Shown here piece after piece: positions 36,701-48,596 of a DNA stretch of 64,000 nt. Position 1 is the first letter of the stretch, and every line of letters starts with the position of its first letter. The DNA is from Erodium maritimum (lineage: Eukaryota > Streptophyta > Magnoliopsida > Geraniales > Geraniaceae). A program made the position numbers and the translations under genes. Under the pieces are notes generated by a model that was not told where the DNA came from, made no database searches, and saw only the letters and a list, made by a program, of their open reading frames with translations. Location of the stretch: NCBI GenBank assembly GCA_963921825.1, contig OY997590.1, positions 44,905,039-44,969,038 on the forward strand, given 5' to 3'.

Positions 36701-37927
36701 TGTTGAACTCGTGTCTTTGTTGTTGGTGTGTCTTGGGAGGCTGTGAGCGCCTATGGGGTTGTTGAGCCCATGAGGTACTGTTGGTGATTTTGAGTGGCTG
36801 TGAGTGCCCGTGGGGTTGTTGAGCCCGTGAGTTACTGTCGGTAGTTTTGAGAGGCCGTGAGTGCCCGTAGGGTTGTTGAGCCCGTGAGTTACTGTTGGTG
36901 TATCTTGGGAGGCCGTGAGTGCCTGTGGGGTTGTTGAGTCCGTGTTTTACGGTTGGTGTCTCGTGTGGCCATGAGTGCCTGTGGAGTGTTAAACCTGTGT
37001 TGTTGTTGTTTGTTGAATTGCTTGTGATTGTGATTGTGGTTACCTGAGGTTGGGGGCCCGCTTCATGAAACGGGGGTCCACGAGCACACGCGTCTGCATG
37101 TTCAGACGGGGTAGGGGGCCCGCCCGACAACAAAGGGGTCATGGCCGCGCGTGTGTGGTTTGGGGTTGTGAGTATGATAGGTCGACAACCTGATCCGACT
37201 TTGTGTCGATGAATTGCGATAGGTCGACAGCCTGATCCGACTTTGTGTCGATGAATTGCGATAGGTCGACAGCCTGATCCGACTTTGTGTCGAGGAATTG
37301 CGATAGGTCGACCGCCTGAGCTGATTGAGATTGGTAAAGGGCGTGAGGGAGGTTACTGAGCAGCTGGTTTGCGATCCTTTGTGATCTTGTTTGGTGTGCG
37401 ATCCTTTGTGATCTTGTTTGGTGTTGCGTGGCTTTGTGTCGTGTCCTTGGAGGAGGTCGTCGATAGTTGTGTCGGGTTTACATTACGAGTCCGTGTGTTG
37501 AGTCTGTTGAGGAAGGTAACGGGTTGTGTGTCAGTTGAGTACTTGAGTTTGGGGATTGTATTCCCAGTGTTGGGTTTGGTTTTGGTGTTACCGGCATTGT
37601 CTGCTAAGTATGGCGTAGTCAGTCTGTTATCCGTGGTGGTGAGCGAACGCTCACCCCTAGCTGCTTTTCCTACAGGTACCGGTCGCAGGTTGGACTAGGT
37701 GAGTTTCTGAAGCTTGAAGAGCTAGGAGCGGGATTCTGGGTTTTACTTTTGAGTCTAGTGACGGATACCTTGTTTTGTCCACTTGTTGGGACTTATTTTG
37801 AGTTGTAATATTTATTTTGATTAACTAAATGGTAGTTTTAAAGTGTTTATTCAAAACAAGTTTCAATTGTTTTATGATTTTAAATGTTCGCGTCCCGAGT
37901 TCGGTTTACTGAAATTGGGGCGTGACA
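33779..37927 (+). repeat. 3' LTR of element A
   Basis: 4149 bp. It matches the 5' LTR closely but contains an extra 740 bp at 34781-35520. It ends GTGACA and is followed by the CGTTA duplication. Hairpin at 37638-37655, 42-bp repeats at about 37176-37301. Confidence 0.93.
34781..35520 (-). mobile_element. 740-bp insertion in element A 3' LTR, possibly a 5'-truncated LINE tail
   Basis: Absent from the 5' LTR, where GGTATTTGTT is followed directly by GAATTATGG. Read on the minus strand the insert ends with AATAAATACAAAAATTGC and a short A-rich tail, as in 3' ends of LINEs. No target duplication is visible and no domain was recognised, so the class is uncertain. Confidence 0.5.
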
Positions 37928-39136
37928 CGTTATGAACTCTCCCAAGTTGCGGTGGTAACGCCAGACGATAGGCCACTGCTCCCACTCTGCTCAAGATCTC
38001 GAAAGGGTCGATGTATCGCGGGGCTAACCTGCCCCCGCTGCGCCTGAACCGTACCAGTCCCTTCCTTGGGCTTACCTTCAGGAACACGTGGTCACCGACT
38101 GCGAACTCAAGAGGTCGACGCCGTCTGTCAGCGTAGCTCTTCTGCCGACTCTGTGCGGTCTTCAACCGCTCGCGTATCAGCGCGAACTTCTCTGTCGTCT
38201 CTCGGACGATCTCTGGCCCCTACAGGCTTTTGTCTCCCACCTCTGCCCAGCACACTAGCGATCGACATGGCCTAACATACAACGCTTCGAACGGTGCCAT
38301 CCCGATGCTGGCCTGGAAGTTGTTGTTGTAGGCGAACTCGGCTAACGGTAGGTGGGTTTCCCACGACCCCCTAAAGTCTAGCACACATGCACGCAACATG
38401 TCCTCCAAAATCTGAATCGTACGCTCGGACTGGCCGTCTGTCTGGGGATGGTGTGCTGTACTGAGTAGAACCTCGGTCCCCAACGCGGTCTGCAAACTCG
38501 GCCAAAATATGGACGTGAAACGAGGATCCCTGTCAGACACTATCGACATAGGGACCCCATGGAGACGCACTATCTCCTGAATGTACAGGCTGCTCAACTT
38601 GTCGACCGGATCAGTCATCCTCATGGCCAAGAAATGGGCCGACTTGGTCAACCGATCGACTACTACCCATACGGCGTCGTGTCCCTTCGGCGACTCGACA
38701 GTCCACTCACGAAGTCCATCGTGATATGCTCCCACTTCCACTGGGCAATCGGCAGTGGCTGCAATAATCCGGCGGGACGCTGATGTTAGGCCTTCACCTG
38801 GTGACAGACGAGACACCTCGACACAAATTCCGTGACCGCTCTCCGCATCCCGCTCCACCAGAAGTGCCGCCTGATGTCACGGTACATCTTGGTGCCACCC
38901 GGGTGCACTGTAAGACGCGAATGATGTGACTCTCGCAACACGTCGTCTCTATAGTTGCCCGACACGAATAACCCTCCTCGATACCGTAACCCCCAATCAG
39001 CACTGAGTTCCCAGCCTACCACCTCGTCACCGCTGACGACCCTCTCTCGGATCTCTGATGTCTCGACGTCCTCCGACTGCGCCTCCAACACTCGGGCAAG
39101 TAGTGAGGGTTGAGCCACCATTGAGCACATGGCCAC
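37928..39136 (-). pseudogene. Element B integrase region
   Basis: Minus-strand reading: an H-H-C-C zinc region (ESHHSRLTVHPGG, then CLVCHQVKA), a stop after VKA (about 38784), then the core with [26 protein letters not shown] and HPQTDGQSERTIQ supplying the Asp and Glu of the DDE triad. A one-base frameshift lies near 38690 between MDFVSGL and VWVVVDRL. A stop at about 38218 follows EVGDKSL. The C-terminal part (RPLEFAVGDHVFLKVSPRKG) breaks off at 37928, where element A interrupts it. Confidence 0.85.
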
Positions 39137-39151
39137 GCCACCAGTAATCTA

Positions 39152-41236
39152 CTATAGCTCAAGCCCGAACGTGCTCAGTTCCCCCATCATGTCCCACTCT
39201 CGGACTGATATGCTAGCAAGACTCGGAACCGACTTCCTACTCAAGGCGTTGGCGACCACGTTCGCCTTACCCGGATGGTAGTGTAGCTCAAAGTCGTACT
39301 CCTCAAGTAGCTCCATCCATCGCCGCTGACGCATGTTTAGGTCTCTTTGGGAAAAGATGTACTTGAGGCTCTTGTGATCCGAGAACACCTGAAATCCCTC
39401 GCCATACAGATAATACCGCCAGCCCTTTAGCGCGAATACGACTGCTGCTAGCTCCAGGTCATGGGTAGGATAGTTGCGCTCGTGTGTCTTCAACTGCCTG
39501 GAGCCATAAGCAACAACTCTACCCAACTGCATCAGTACACAGCCCAGTCCTTCCCCGGACGCATCACAATAGACCTCATACCCGACCCCTCGCTCTGGCA
39601 CTATCAATACTGGAGCGGTAGTCAGACGAGTCTTCAACTCCGTGAACGCACGTTCACAATCCTCTGTCCACACAAAACCGACTCCCTTGCGCGTCAACAG
39701 AGTCATAGGCGCGGCTAGTCGCGCAAAGTCCTGGACAAAGCGCCGATAATAGCTTGCCAACCCTAGAAAGCTGCGGATCTCGAAGACACTCGTGGGCCGT
39801 GCCCACTTCAAAACCGCGTCGATCTTCGACGGATCGACCAGTATACCATCACGGGATACAATGTGACCGAGGAATTTCACCTCAGCGAGCCAAAACTCGC
39901 ACTTCTCCAGTTTGGCATATAGCTGATGCGTGCGCAGCAGGGTCAGAACAGTCCTCAAATGTCCCTCATGTGCCGCCTCGTTCTACGAGTAGATCAAGAT
40001 GTCGTCTACGAACACCACCACAAACTGATCTAAGAACGGCCGGAATATACTGTTCATCAGATCCATGAACGCTGCATGTGCGTTCGTCAGTCCAAACGGC
40101 ATCACCAAGAACTCGTAATGCCCATAGCGTGTCCGGAATGCAGTCTTTGCGACGTCCCCCTCTCGGACTTGCAATTGGTAATATCCGGATCGCAGATCGA
40201 TCTTCGAGAAACAGGTCGACCCTCTCAACTGGTCGAACAAGTCATCAATCCTCGGCATCAGGTATCGGTTCTTCACCGTAACCCAGTTCAGCTTCCGGTA
40301 ATCTATACACATCTGAAGCTCTCCACTCTTCTTCTTCATGAAGAGTGCTGGTGCTCCCCACGGCGATACGCTCGGACGGATAAATCCCGTCAAAAACCTG
40401 TAAGGCGCCATCGATATCGTTGTCGTTCCCGGCACCAGGTCAATCCCGAACTCCACCTCACGATCTAGTGGCAACCCGCTCAACTCCTCAAGAAAGACCT
40501 CGGGGAACTCGCACACCACTCGTGGTAACTCTCGGCTCTGTGCGGACGATACTTCCTCCACTGCGGAAAACGCCGACAGGAGAACCCCGCTCTTACTACC
40601 CAGAACACACGACACCTTCGTGTTGCCTGCTGACACGGTCACTCGTCGCCTATAGCAGTCGATATTGGCTCGGTACTTCGCCAGCCAATCCATTCCCAAG
40701 ATCACGTCAAAGGTCGTCATTCCCAGCACGAGAAGGTCACTAGGGCAAGGACAGTCTGCGACTCTAATTTCGCAGGCACGACAGACCCTAGTCAACAACA
40801 CATCACCCCCAACTGGGGTGTCCAGACACAGGGGTGGACTCAATGGCTCTAAACTCAGCCCCAACCTCTCAGCACAACTCGACGAAATAAATGAGTGCGA
40901 CGCCCCGGTATCAAATAAGAATAACGCCCATAAATGATACAATAAACACGTACCCTGAATGGTCTCGCAGTAGGTAGTGGATCCCGTGGCCCGGGAGTCG
41001 GTAACCGCGTACACTCTTCCCTGTGACGCCTGCTGCCTCTGGCCCGGCGCACTGACTGCTGGATATCCAGATCTCTGCTGCTGTCTCGGAACTGGCGCTC
41101 GTGGACGGCTGCGAGAACCTCGACGGATGACTCTGACGCTGACGACCCCTGGGTGACTGCACGGTATGCGATTGCTGCGGTCGCTGCGCTGACGTTGCCC
41201 CAATTGGCTCACGGCACCTTGCAGCAGTGTGCCCAA
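39152..41236 (-). pseudogene. Element B protease, reverse transcriptase and RNase H
   Basis: Protease: [52 protein letters not shown], then [13 protein letters not shown] with the FVDD box. An in-frame TAG at about 39980 replaces the CAG seen at the same codon in element A. RNase [17 protein letters not shown] and [11 protein letters not shown], followed by [15 protein letters not shown]; it ends in two stops at about 39150. The protease frame is offset from the gag zinc-knuckle frame, with a frameshift between about 41060 and 41236. Domains and order are typical of Ty3/gypsy Pol. Confidence 0.88.
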
Positions 41237-42422
41237 CCCGGCCGCACCGGAAATACCTGAACTCGTCAGCCCTCGGCCCCGTGCCCTGGACTGTCCGGCT
41301 GATCACTAGTAGCACCGCGGGTCCTTCTCCCATCGGACACTCTCGATGCATATGGCCTGGCTGCCCGCAGCTAAAGCATATCGGCCCCCTCTCTGAAGCG
41401 ACTGGCCCCACTAACGCCACCGACCCCATCTGTCTCGCTCCGCCCTACTGAGCCTGTGGTCGAAAGAACCCCGTGGTCCTCTGTCTCCTCAGATCTCGGG
41501 ACTCGGACGGCCCCGCAACACTGGTCGGCCGCTGTCGAACCTCACGGGTCCTCGCTGCATCCCGGAGACCCTGCTCCACTGTCGCTGCAGTGTCTACGAG
41601 CTCTGGGTAATCCCGCAACCTCAGGGCGAGAACTCGATCCCGAATCGCCGGCCTCAGCCCCGGCTCGAACCGCTGGCAACGGTTCAGCTCTGTTGCCACC
41701 ATTTCTGGTGCAAATCGGGTAAGGGCCGTGAATCTGGCCTCATACTCTGCCACTAACGCCCCGTCCTGTTGTAGTTCCAGGAACTGCTGATGTCGGTTTA
41801 TCCTGGCCGACTCGGGGAAATACTGTGCCTGGAAGACCGTCTGGAAGATACCGTAGTCGTGCCCGACTCTGTCCCGTACGCGCCCCCACCAGTGGTAGGC
41901 GGTGTCCCTCAACTGATGAGCTACAAAGGACACTCTGCTGCGACCATCCTCGATGCCTGACGTGTCCAGGTCCCGAGTGACCTGCTCCAGCCATCTCTCG
42001 GCTAGGTCGGGGTTCGGTTCCCCGAAGAACGTAGGTATGCCCAGCTTTAGAAAATCTAGCAGTGTCCGGGCCGTATGGCCTTCGGCCTGAACGAGCCTCG
42101 CTGGAACGGCTGCTGTCTCTGGAGCTGGCGATGCAGACACTCTACTGGCGATGATCGCCACCAAGCTCTGCACCGTCCTGGTCAGCTCGTCCAGAGCGGT
42201 GGTAGTGTGCGGGTCTGCGACCGGCGGGATGCTGGGCGTGCCTGTAGATGGTCCCGCGTCGCTCCTCCTGTCCTCTCCGATAGGAATACCCTAGGCTTCC
42301 GTGGACTCAGTGGGTTCGACGGTGGGCATCCGTCCTGGTGCCCCAGCTGACCGTCCCCTCCTGCCACGAGTGGGTGCCCATCCCCGCGTCATGGCTGATC
42401 GTCCTCTCCTGCCCCGAGCCAT
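40911..42422 (-). pseudogene. Element B gag with two CCHC zinc knuckles
   Basis: The ATG at 42422 opens an Arg/Gly-rich start (MARGRRGRSAMTRGW). An in-frame TAG follows at about 42290, then the capsid-like domain (GIPTFFGEPNPDLAERWLEQ, ...YHWWGRVRDRVG). A second in-frame TAG lies at about 41447, then CFSCGQPGHMHRECP and [11 protein letters not shown], two CCHC knuckles that bind RNA. The homologous start in the 57.5-kb fragment has CAG where the first stop lies. Gag would form the nucleocapsid. Confidence 0.85.
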
Positions 42423-43205
42423 GTGGTCGGTATCCTCTACACGGATACACGCAAACGTTTAGTTTCCGAACTTAAACAACGACGACGTGCTCAATATACT
42501 AGCGTTCACACGGTCTACGCCTATCTCTAGCGTACTCGTTACTAAAACGCCACATCGCTCACGCTATCAATACTTCAATACCAGAACACGTAAAGGAAAA
42601 CTCAAAACGACCCGACGCAACCGTGAACGTCACTCAATAACCACACACAACTGCACACGACTCACAAACGACTCCAAGTCACCCAACCTCAATCACAAGC
42701 CGACAAGGCCAACCAACATCAACACACGCCCACCGGGCCAACCAAAATCAAACCACGCCCACATGGCCAACAAATTTAAAAACACACCCACAGGGCCAAC
42801 CAAAATCAAACCAAGCCCACAAGGCCAAAAAATTTAAAAACACGCCCATAGGGCCAACCAATTTTAAAACTTTCTCCTTTTCATTAAAAAATCTTATTTC
42901 TTGACATCAGGTAGTTACAACCCGGTCCAGGCGTCCCCGAACTACATTGTACCCATTTGATGTCAACACCGTCACGTTCGACTACAGGAGCACTCCTGAG
43001 TCGAGTCGAGACAGCTTAAAAAACGTTTCACGCAGCAACACCCAATCAATATGCCAGTAATAATAATACTGCACATACACACAATCACAAACAGGACTCA
43101 AGTCCCTACGGGTCTACACACGGTTTCCGACTTGCGTACCCAACGCACGACGGGACTTTTACTGACTCGACTGTCCCCACCTAATTGACGTACAGTCCGA
43201 GGTTT
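42423..43205 (-). other. Leader of element B, primer-binding site deleted
   Basis: Includes the 28-bp leader repeat family (about 42700-42865). At 43206-43210 the leader joins the LTR at GAAAC. The primer-binding site and the last ~187 bp of the LTR present in the 3' copy are missing. Confidence 0.75.
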
Positions 43206-45909
43206 GAAACCCGGACTCCCGCTCCCAGCTCTTCATGATTCGAGAGCTCCCCTAGTCCTTTACGCGACCAGTACCTATAGGAAAAGCAGCTAGGGGTGAG
43301 CGTTCGCTCACCACCACGTATACCAGACTGACTACGGCATACTAGCAGACAATGCCGGAAACACCAACAACAAACCAAACACCGGGGACTACTATCCCCA
43401 ACTCAAGTAACTCGACTGACACACAAACTGTTACTTTTCTCAACCTACTCAACACCCGGACACGTAATGTAGACCCAACACAACGATTACGACTTCCACC
43501 AAAGACTCAAAAGATAACCACGCAACACCCAAGATCACAAAGGATCTCACACCAAACAAGATCGCAAAGGATCGCACTCCAGCTGCTCAGTGCCGGTTGC
43601 TAACCGGCTGGGCTCGAGCCTGCCCCACGCAACTTCCCCGACACGCAGTCGGGTCAGGCGGTCGACCTGTCAGCGATATACAACGCAATACTTTTCCGAT
43701 AGCTGGTCGGAAGGGGAGCTGCCCTTCATCGCTAAAGAGTGCTCAACCTTACCGATCTCTGTCGGGAGGCTAGCCAACACCCACGCAACTTCCCTGATCC
43801 CTGTCGGGTCAGGTGGTCGACCTGCCCTCATCCTCAGGCAACCACAATCGAAGCCAAAGATCAACAAACAGCAACAACACAGGTTTAACACTCCACATGC
43901 ACTTATAGCCACCCAAGACACCAACATTAAGACACGGGTTCAACAACCCCACGGGCACTCATGGCTACCCAAGACACACCAACAATAAAATACGGGTTTA
44001 ACAACCTCACAGGCACTCATGGCCACCCAAGACACCAACAGTAAAACACGGGCTCAACAACCTCACGGGCACTCATGGCCACCCAAGACACACCAACAGT
44101 AAAATACGGGTTTAACAACCCCACGGGCACTCATGGCCACCCAAGACACACCAATAGTAAAATACGGGTTTAACAACCCCACGGGCACTCATAAACAATA
44201 CAATCAACCTCCGGGCATAACCAAATGCCTCCAGTATTTCTAATATCAATACGTTCACTCCTCCTACGACACTACTAAGTGTCACATGCATTTCTATTGT
44301 TCGATACGTTCCCGTATCACACCACCCGGTGTCGCCTTCCTTTCTATTATTCGATAAACTTACTTAACCCCCGACACCCAAGTGTCACATGCATTTCTAC
44401 CGTTAACTTTCCCTAGTCAGGGCCGAGATCTGGCTACTTTTCCCTACCTCGTACGCTTTCCCCAAAAGCTCACGACCAAGCTCCGGCGTGCTCACGATCA
44501 CTCGCCTAGCCTTCCATTTCCTCTGTCGGTGGCACAATCTAATAAGAACACAATTTAAAACACGTCTAAGTTCGCAGGCATAAACTTAATTTTAATACAC
44601 TTGACGCCCAAATGCAATCCCGACAATGTCGATCACTCCCAAACTTCCCAATTACTCGACATTGTCGATAATGGACCCGAAAAGGCCCGATTCGCCCGGC
44701 TCGGCGAATCTGCGCGGGTTTTAAAAAGCCCTTCCGGGGCTCCGAAAATTCCCGTTTTCGTTTCTACGGACTTAGAATAATTCAAGGTTTCCAACGCAAT
44801 CGACGGAATCAATTTCCGAATTCCGAGCAATTTAATTCGCGTTTAAAGTTTCTAAACCCGTCATTTACAACTTTTACAATTTAATTCCAAAATTCGTTCC
44901 GGGTGTGGATTAACGACTTGGGGAACGTCCTAAACCACCCGAACACGAAAACTCGAGACCCGAGCATGTGGGCCCCACCCGGCCATCCTTGGCCGTGGGT
45001 GGCTAGGCCGGTTTTGGGCCGGTTCACCACCATGGTGGCCGGCCCTAGCTCCGGCCAACCACCCCAAACTCCGGCAGCCACCATACACGGTGGCCGGAGC
45101 TCCCTCGAGCCTCCGGTCACCAGAAAACGTTCATCTTTCGCTCCAAAACGCCTCCAACGAACCCCACACCTCAACTCAACCTTAGTCTACTAGTTTTAAC
45201 CCAAACCCTAAACTTTAAACGTATCAAAACAAAAATCGAAAGGGTACTCACCGTAGGGAATGACGGTGGGAGCTCGTTTCCTTGATCGTTGAGACGATCC
45301 ACCGGTTGGATCGTCGGGAAAAATAGCAAAACCCTAAAACCCCTTCTCTTTTTCTCTCCTTTTCTCCTTCTCCTTCTCTCTCTACTTTCTCTTTTTTTTT
45401 TGAATTGTGGCCGACCCTCCCCCTCTCTCTCTTGTCTTTGTTTGGTTCAAAAATACCTAACACCACCACATAGTTGACATGTGGCAAGTGGGTCCCACAC
45501 CTTTTGGAAATATCTTCTAAATATTTATCAGTCAGATTCGTGAAATTCGGCCGTCTCGGGCCCCGAACGGGCACTTTTTCCAAGAAGTTACGAAAATTCA
45601 CGGGCTACGAGGAAACGGCTCAACTAAGACCGCTGTGACGACGACTAAGCTTTTTGGATCCGAAACGGACCTCGAACGGACCAGAATGTCGCTCGGTTAA
45701 CTTTTTGAGCAAAAAGTCAACCTTTCCCAAATTGGTCAGAAAGTTGCCCTGAGTCCCCCAGAACTCACTTTGGTCGATATCTAGGTCAACTTAAGTCCGG
45801 TATGACCCTCGGGGTCAAATTTAGGTTCATTTAAGTGTCTGTCCAAAATTCTTAAATTTTCTTGTTTTTTCGCCGATTTGATTGGCGTTGACCGGGAGTG
45901 GTTCTTACA
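43206..45909 (-). repeat. 5' LTR of element B, truncated
   Basis: 2704 bp in reverse orientation from TGTAAGAACC at 45909. Collinear with 20425-23182 and only lightly diverged. Hairpin at 43295-43312, sub-repeats at 43880-44195. Followed by TTGAT. Confidence 0.9.
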
Positions 45910-45914
45910 TTGAT

Positions 45915-47294
45915 AATGATAAGAAAGAAATGACGCTAAGAGATTTGCCTCAAATGTAATGATGAATGAATAAGGTGAAAGATTTAGCACAAAGTTAAGA
46001 GAAAACTACGTCACAATAAGTCAGGTGATTGTAGTTAGACTAAGCAAGGTTTAAATGGGTTGGGGTTTAAGTTTTAGGCTTACGCATGATGTGATTTTAA
46101 GAACAAAACACTAGAAGCCCGTTATAATGTTCTTCATCTCTTGGCCTATATTTTCATAATGTTGATGATATGATGTTATTCTTTCCGGTTAACCGGTGGT
46201 TATTAGTTATTGGATTTGACAATCGACCATAGTTCCCTCAGCTCTCAAAATCCTACGTCAGTGTTGTTGGTGGTCGGTGGGGGTCATTTTCACTAATTTT
46301 AGTTATTTTTACCACTCTTACTACTTTGGAAAATTCTAGCAATTAGATGGTACAATAAAGATACAATGAGAAAAGGAAAAAGTCGCTGAGAAGAAATATA
46401 TTAAGAACCGCTTTTTAGAATGAGAACCAATCCAGGTCATTAATTATATAAATGGACGCATGAGATGTAAATTGGCAAATGTTGACTTTTTATTTTATAA
46501 ATAAACACAGTAATTTGGGTAAGTGGTAGGTTTTTTTTAGGTTACATAGTTTTTGGTACCTTTTTGTTTTTGTCACGTACCTTAAGGTCTCATATGTTTC
46601 AAACCATTTATTTCATCAATACATGTTTTCCTTTTCCCAGCTTCTCTGTATACCTTCTTGTGCTGAACCCACCTACACGGCCATACGTCTAGTAAAATAG
46701 TATTGCATGGTTCAAAGTTTTGAATGTTTTTTCTACAAATGGAGTCTTCCATGAAGCACATTTTAGTTTGTATGTTACTAATCCATCATCTGATAGTAAG
46801 ATTGTATCACATGTGTTTTCGCGTTCTTCATACGAGTTTTCCATAACTGCAAACTGTAATACTAATCAATGAAACTGTTATTGTAATGCAATAGTATGTA
46901 AATATGTTACCTTAGAATATAAATATACACAATCTTGGGTTAAGGTTGATTTTGATAAACATAACGCTTGCACGTAATGTAATTTCATGTTTTCAAAATG
47001 TAATGTATGGAGACTTTCAGTGTAATTATGATATTCGACATCGTGCAAAATACATTGATATATTACACCGTAGTAAATATGAAACACAAATACATATTAC
47101 TGACAATTACTTATAGTTGGAGTCGATATATGTTGTAATGGTTCATGATCTTGATTCTATGCGATACAGATGCGTAAAATGCAATGACCTATGCTTGTAT
47201 GTATATTATGTTTGTCACTATTATTATCGTCTAGATACGATTTTGATTATCCGATAATTTGTTTGTTGTATCGCTTCAACCCATATTTAGATCT
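45915..47294. other. AT-rich intergenic DNA
   Basis: No gene recognised. The phrase GAGAACCAATCCAGGTCATT at about 46422 resembles the ends of the inverted-repeat element at 186-1471, so a relic of that family may lie here. Confidence 0.4.
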
Positions 47295-47303
47295 TATATA
47301 ATA

Positions 47304-48587
47304 GGGGAAACCATGGGTCCTAACCCCCCTTGAGGTTTGTTTTGGCGATCCTAACTAGGCTTGACCTTTCCTTGCACTTCTCAACTGTGACCTTTCCAGT
47401 TTTTGCACAAAGTATCAATTTCCGTCAAAACTAACTGAATTGTTAGTTTTTTGTGTAAAATGTCAAAAACACCCTTCAATCTAACTTGAATTTTCAAAAA
47501 ACTACCATTAACCCCACACTCTCATCCTCCGTTGTCTTCTTCCCCAATCTCTTTATTTTTATTTTATTTACCATTTCAAAAACAAAACCAGTTTTTTAGA
47601 TACATTTCTTATTTTTCAGTAATTAGTCTTACTTTTAAAAATTCAGAATATCATATTTTTTATTTTTTAAATCAGTTTTTCTTTTAAAAAACTGAATTTT
47701 ATTTAAAAATCAGATTCGGTTATTAAAAATCAGATTTGGTTATTAAGAAAATAGATTTAGTTATTAAAAACGGATTTGGTTATTAAAAATCAGACCCAAA
47801 AGAGCAACTCAACCTTCTTTACACAATACCGTACCAAATCCTCCAAAAGAACAACTCAATCTTGATTTTTCACCAGATCCAAGCCCATAATACCATATAA
47901 CTTGTAATTTGGCTTCTGAAACACAATTCCAAGTTACAGTTTACCCACCTCCACAACAACACCAGAGCATAAACACTTACAATCCTACACCAAACCCATC
48001 TACAACTCAACTTCAAATCCAAATACCCTTACAAATCCAATGCCCTTCACAACACCATAAAATTAGATCTCATATAAAACTCAACCCCAAACCTTCTCTT
48101 TTATTTCAAATTTGAAAAAACTTAAATAGTATCATCTCATCTCTTCAACTGAACAAATACAACAAAATCTGGAAAAATCAATTCCAGTACCACCAAACTA
48201 AGACCTTAACCCTACCAGGTGCGAGGCTTCGAAGAGGATGGAGGCAATGAATCAACGTCGAGCTGGTCTTCAAGGTTGTCGCCGAGCTGGTTCTCAACGT
48301 CGTCTCCACTCACCGGCTCCCGCAAATCCACAGTGAAGCCAAAATAAATGGGGTCTTACACACCCTTTAAACCTAAATAAATGAGGGAAAATGTGATATT
48401 TACATAAAAAAATTCGGACATGTGAGCATCACGTGGTAGAAAAGCTAACGTTGCTGTTAGTTTTGACAGAAATTGATACTTTGTGCAAAAAAATGGAAAG
48501 ATCACAGTTGGGAAATGCAAGGAAAGGTCAAGCCTAGTTCGGATTGCCAAAATAAACCTCAAGGGGGTTAGGACCCCTGGTTTCCCC
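47304..48587. mobile_element. Mutator-type non-autonomous element with 9-bp target duplication
   Basis: Begins GGGGAAACCATGGGTCCTAA and ends with the inverse (TTAGGACCCCTGGTTTCCCC). The inverted arms are about 140 bp. TATATAATA is duplicated at 47295-47303 and 48588-48596. The interior includes runs of GGTTATTAAAAATCAGA-type repeats (about 47700-47800) and a C-rich, gene-like stretch (47900-48350) without a convincing ORF. Confidence 0.87.
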
Positions 48588-48596
48588 TATATAATA

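Larger units (their letters stand above)
23489..37927 (+). mobile_element. Element A: deletion-derivative chromovirus nested in element B
   Basis: A 14.4-kb plus-strand element with CGTTA duplications on both sides, LTR ends TGTAATAACC and GTGACA, a Met-tRNA primer site and a polypurine tract. Its interior lacks gag (a C-type LTR sits there), RNase H and most of the integrase core, while its LTRs differ only at scattered positions apart from a 740-bp insertion in the right copy. It is non-autonomous as read. Confidence 0.92.
20239..45909 (-). mobile_element. Element B: Ty3/gypsy chromovirus with long LTRs (Tekay/Del-like)
   Basis: A minus-strand element bounded by TTGAT duplications (20234-20238 and 45910-45914), with LTR ends TGTAAGAACC and GTGACA. 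Without the nested element A (23489-37927 plus one duplication) it would be about 11.2 kb. The internal order is gag, zinc knuckles, protease, RT, RNase H, integrase, chromodomain, which defines a chromovirus. LTRs of nearly 3 kb suggest the Tekay/Del group (inference). It is inactive, with many stops and frameshifts and a deleted primer-binding site. Confidence 0.92.

Noticed and set aside
31513..42422. Endogenous plant pararetrovirus (caulimovirus-like) origin for the RT sequences
   Set aside because: LTRs, target duplications, integrase and chromodomain identify Ty3/gypsy elements. No movement-protein or other caulimovirus feature was seen.
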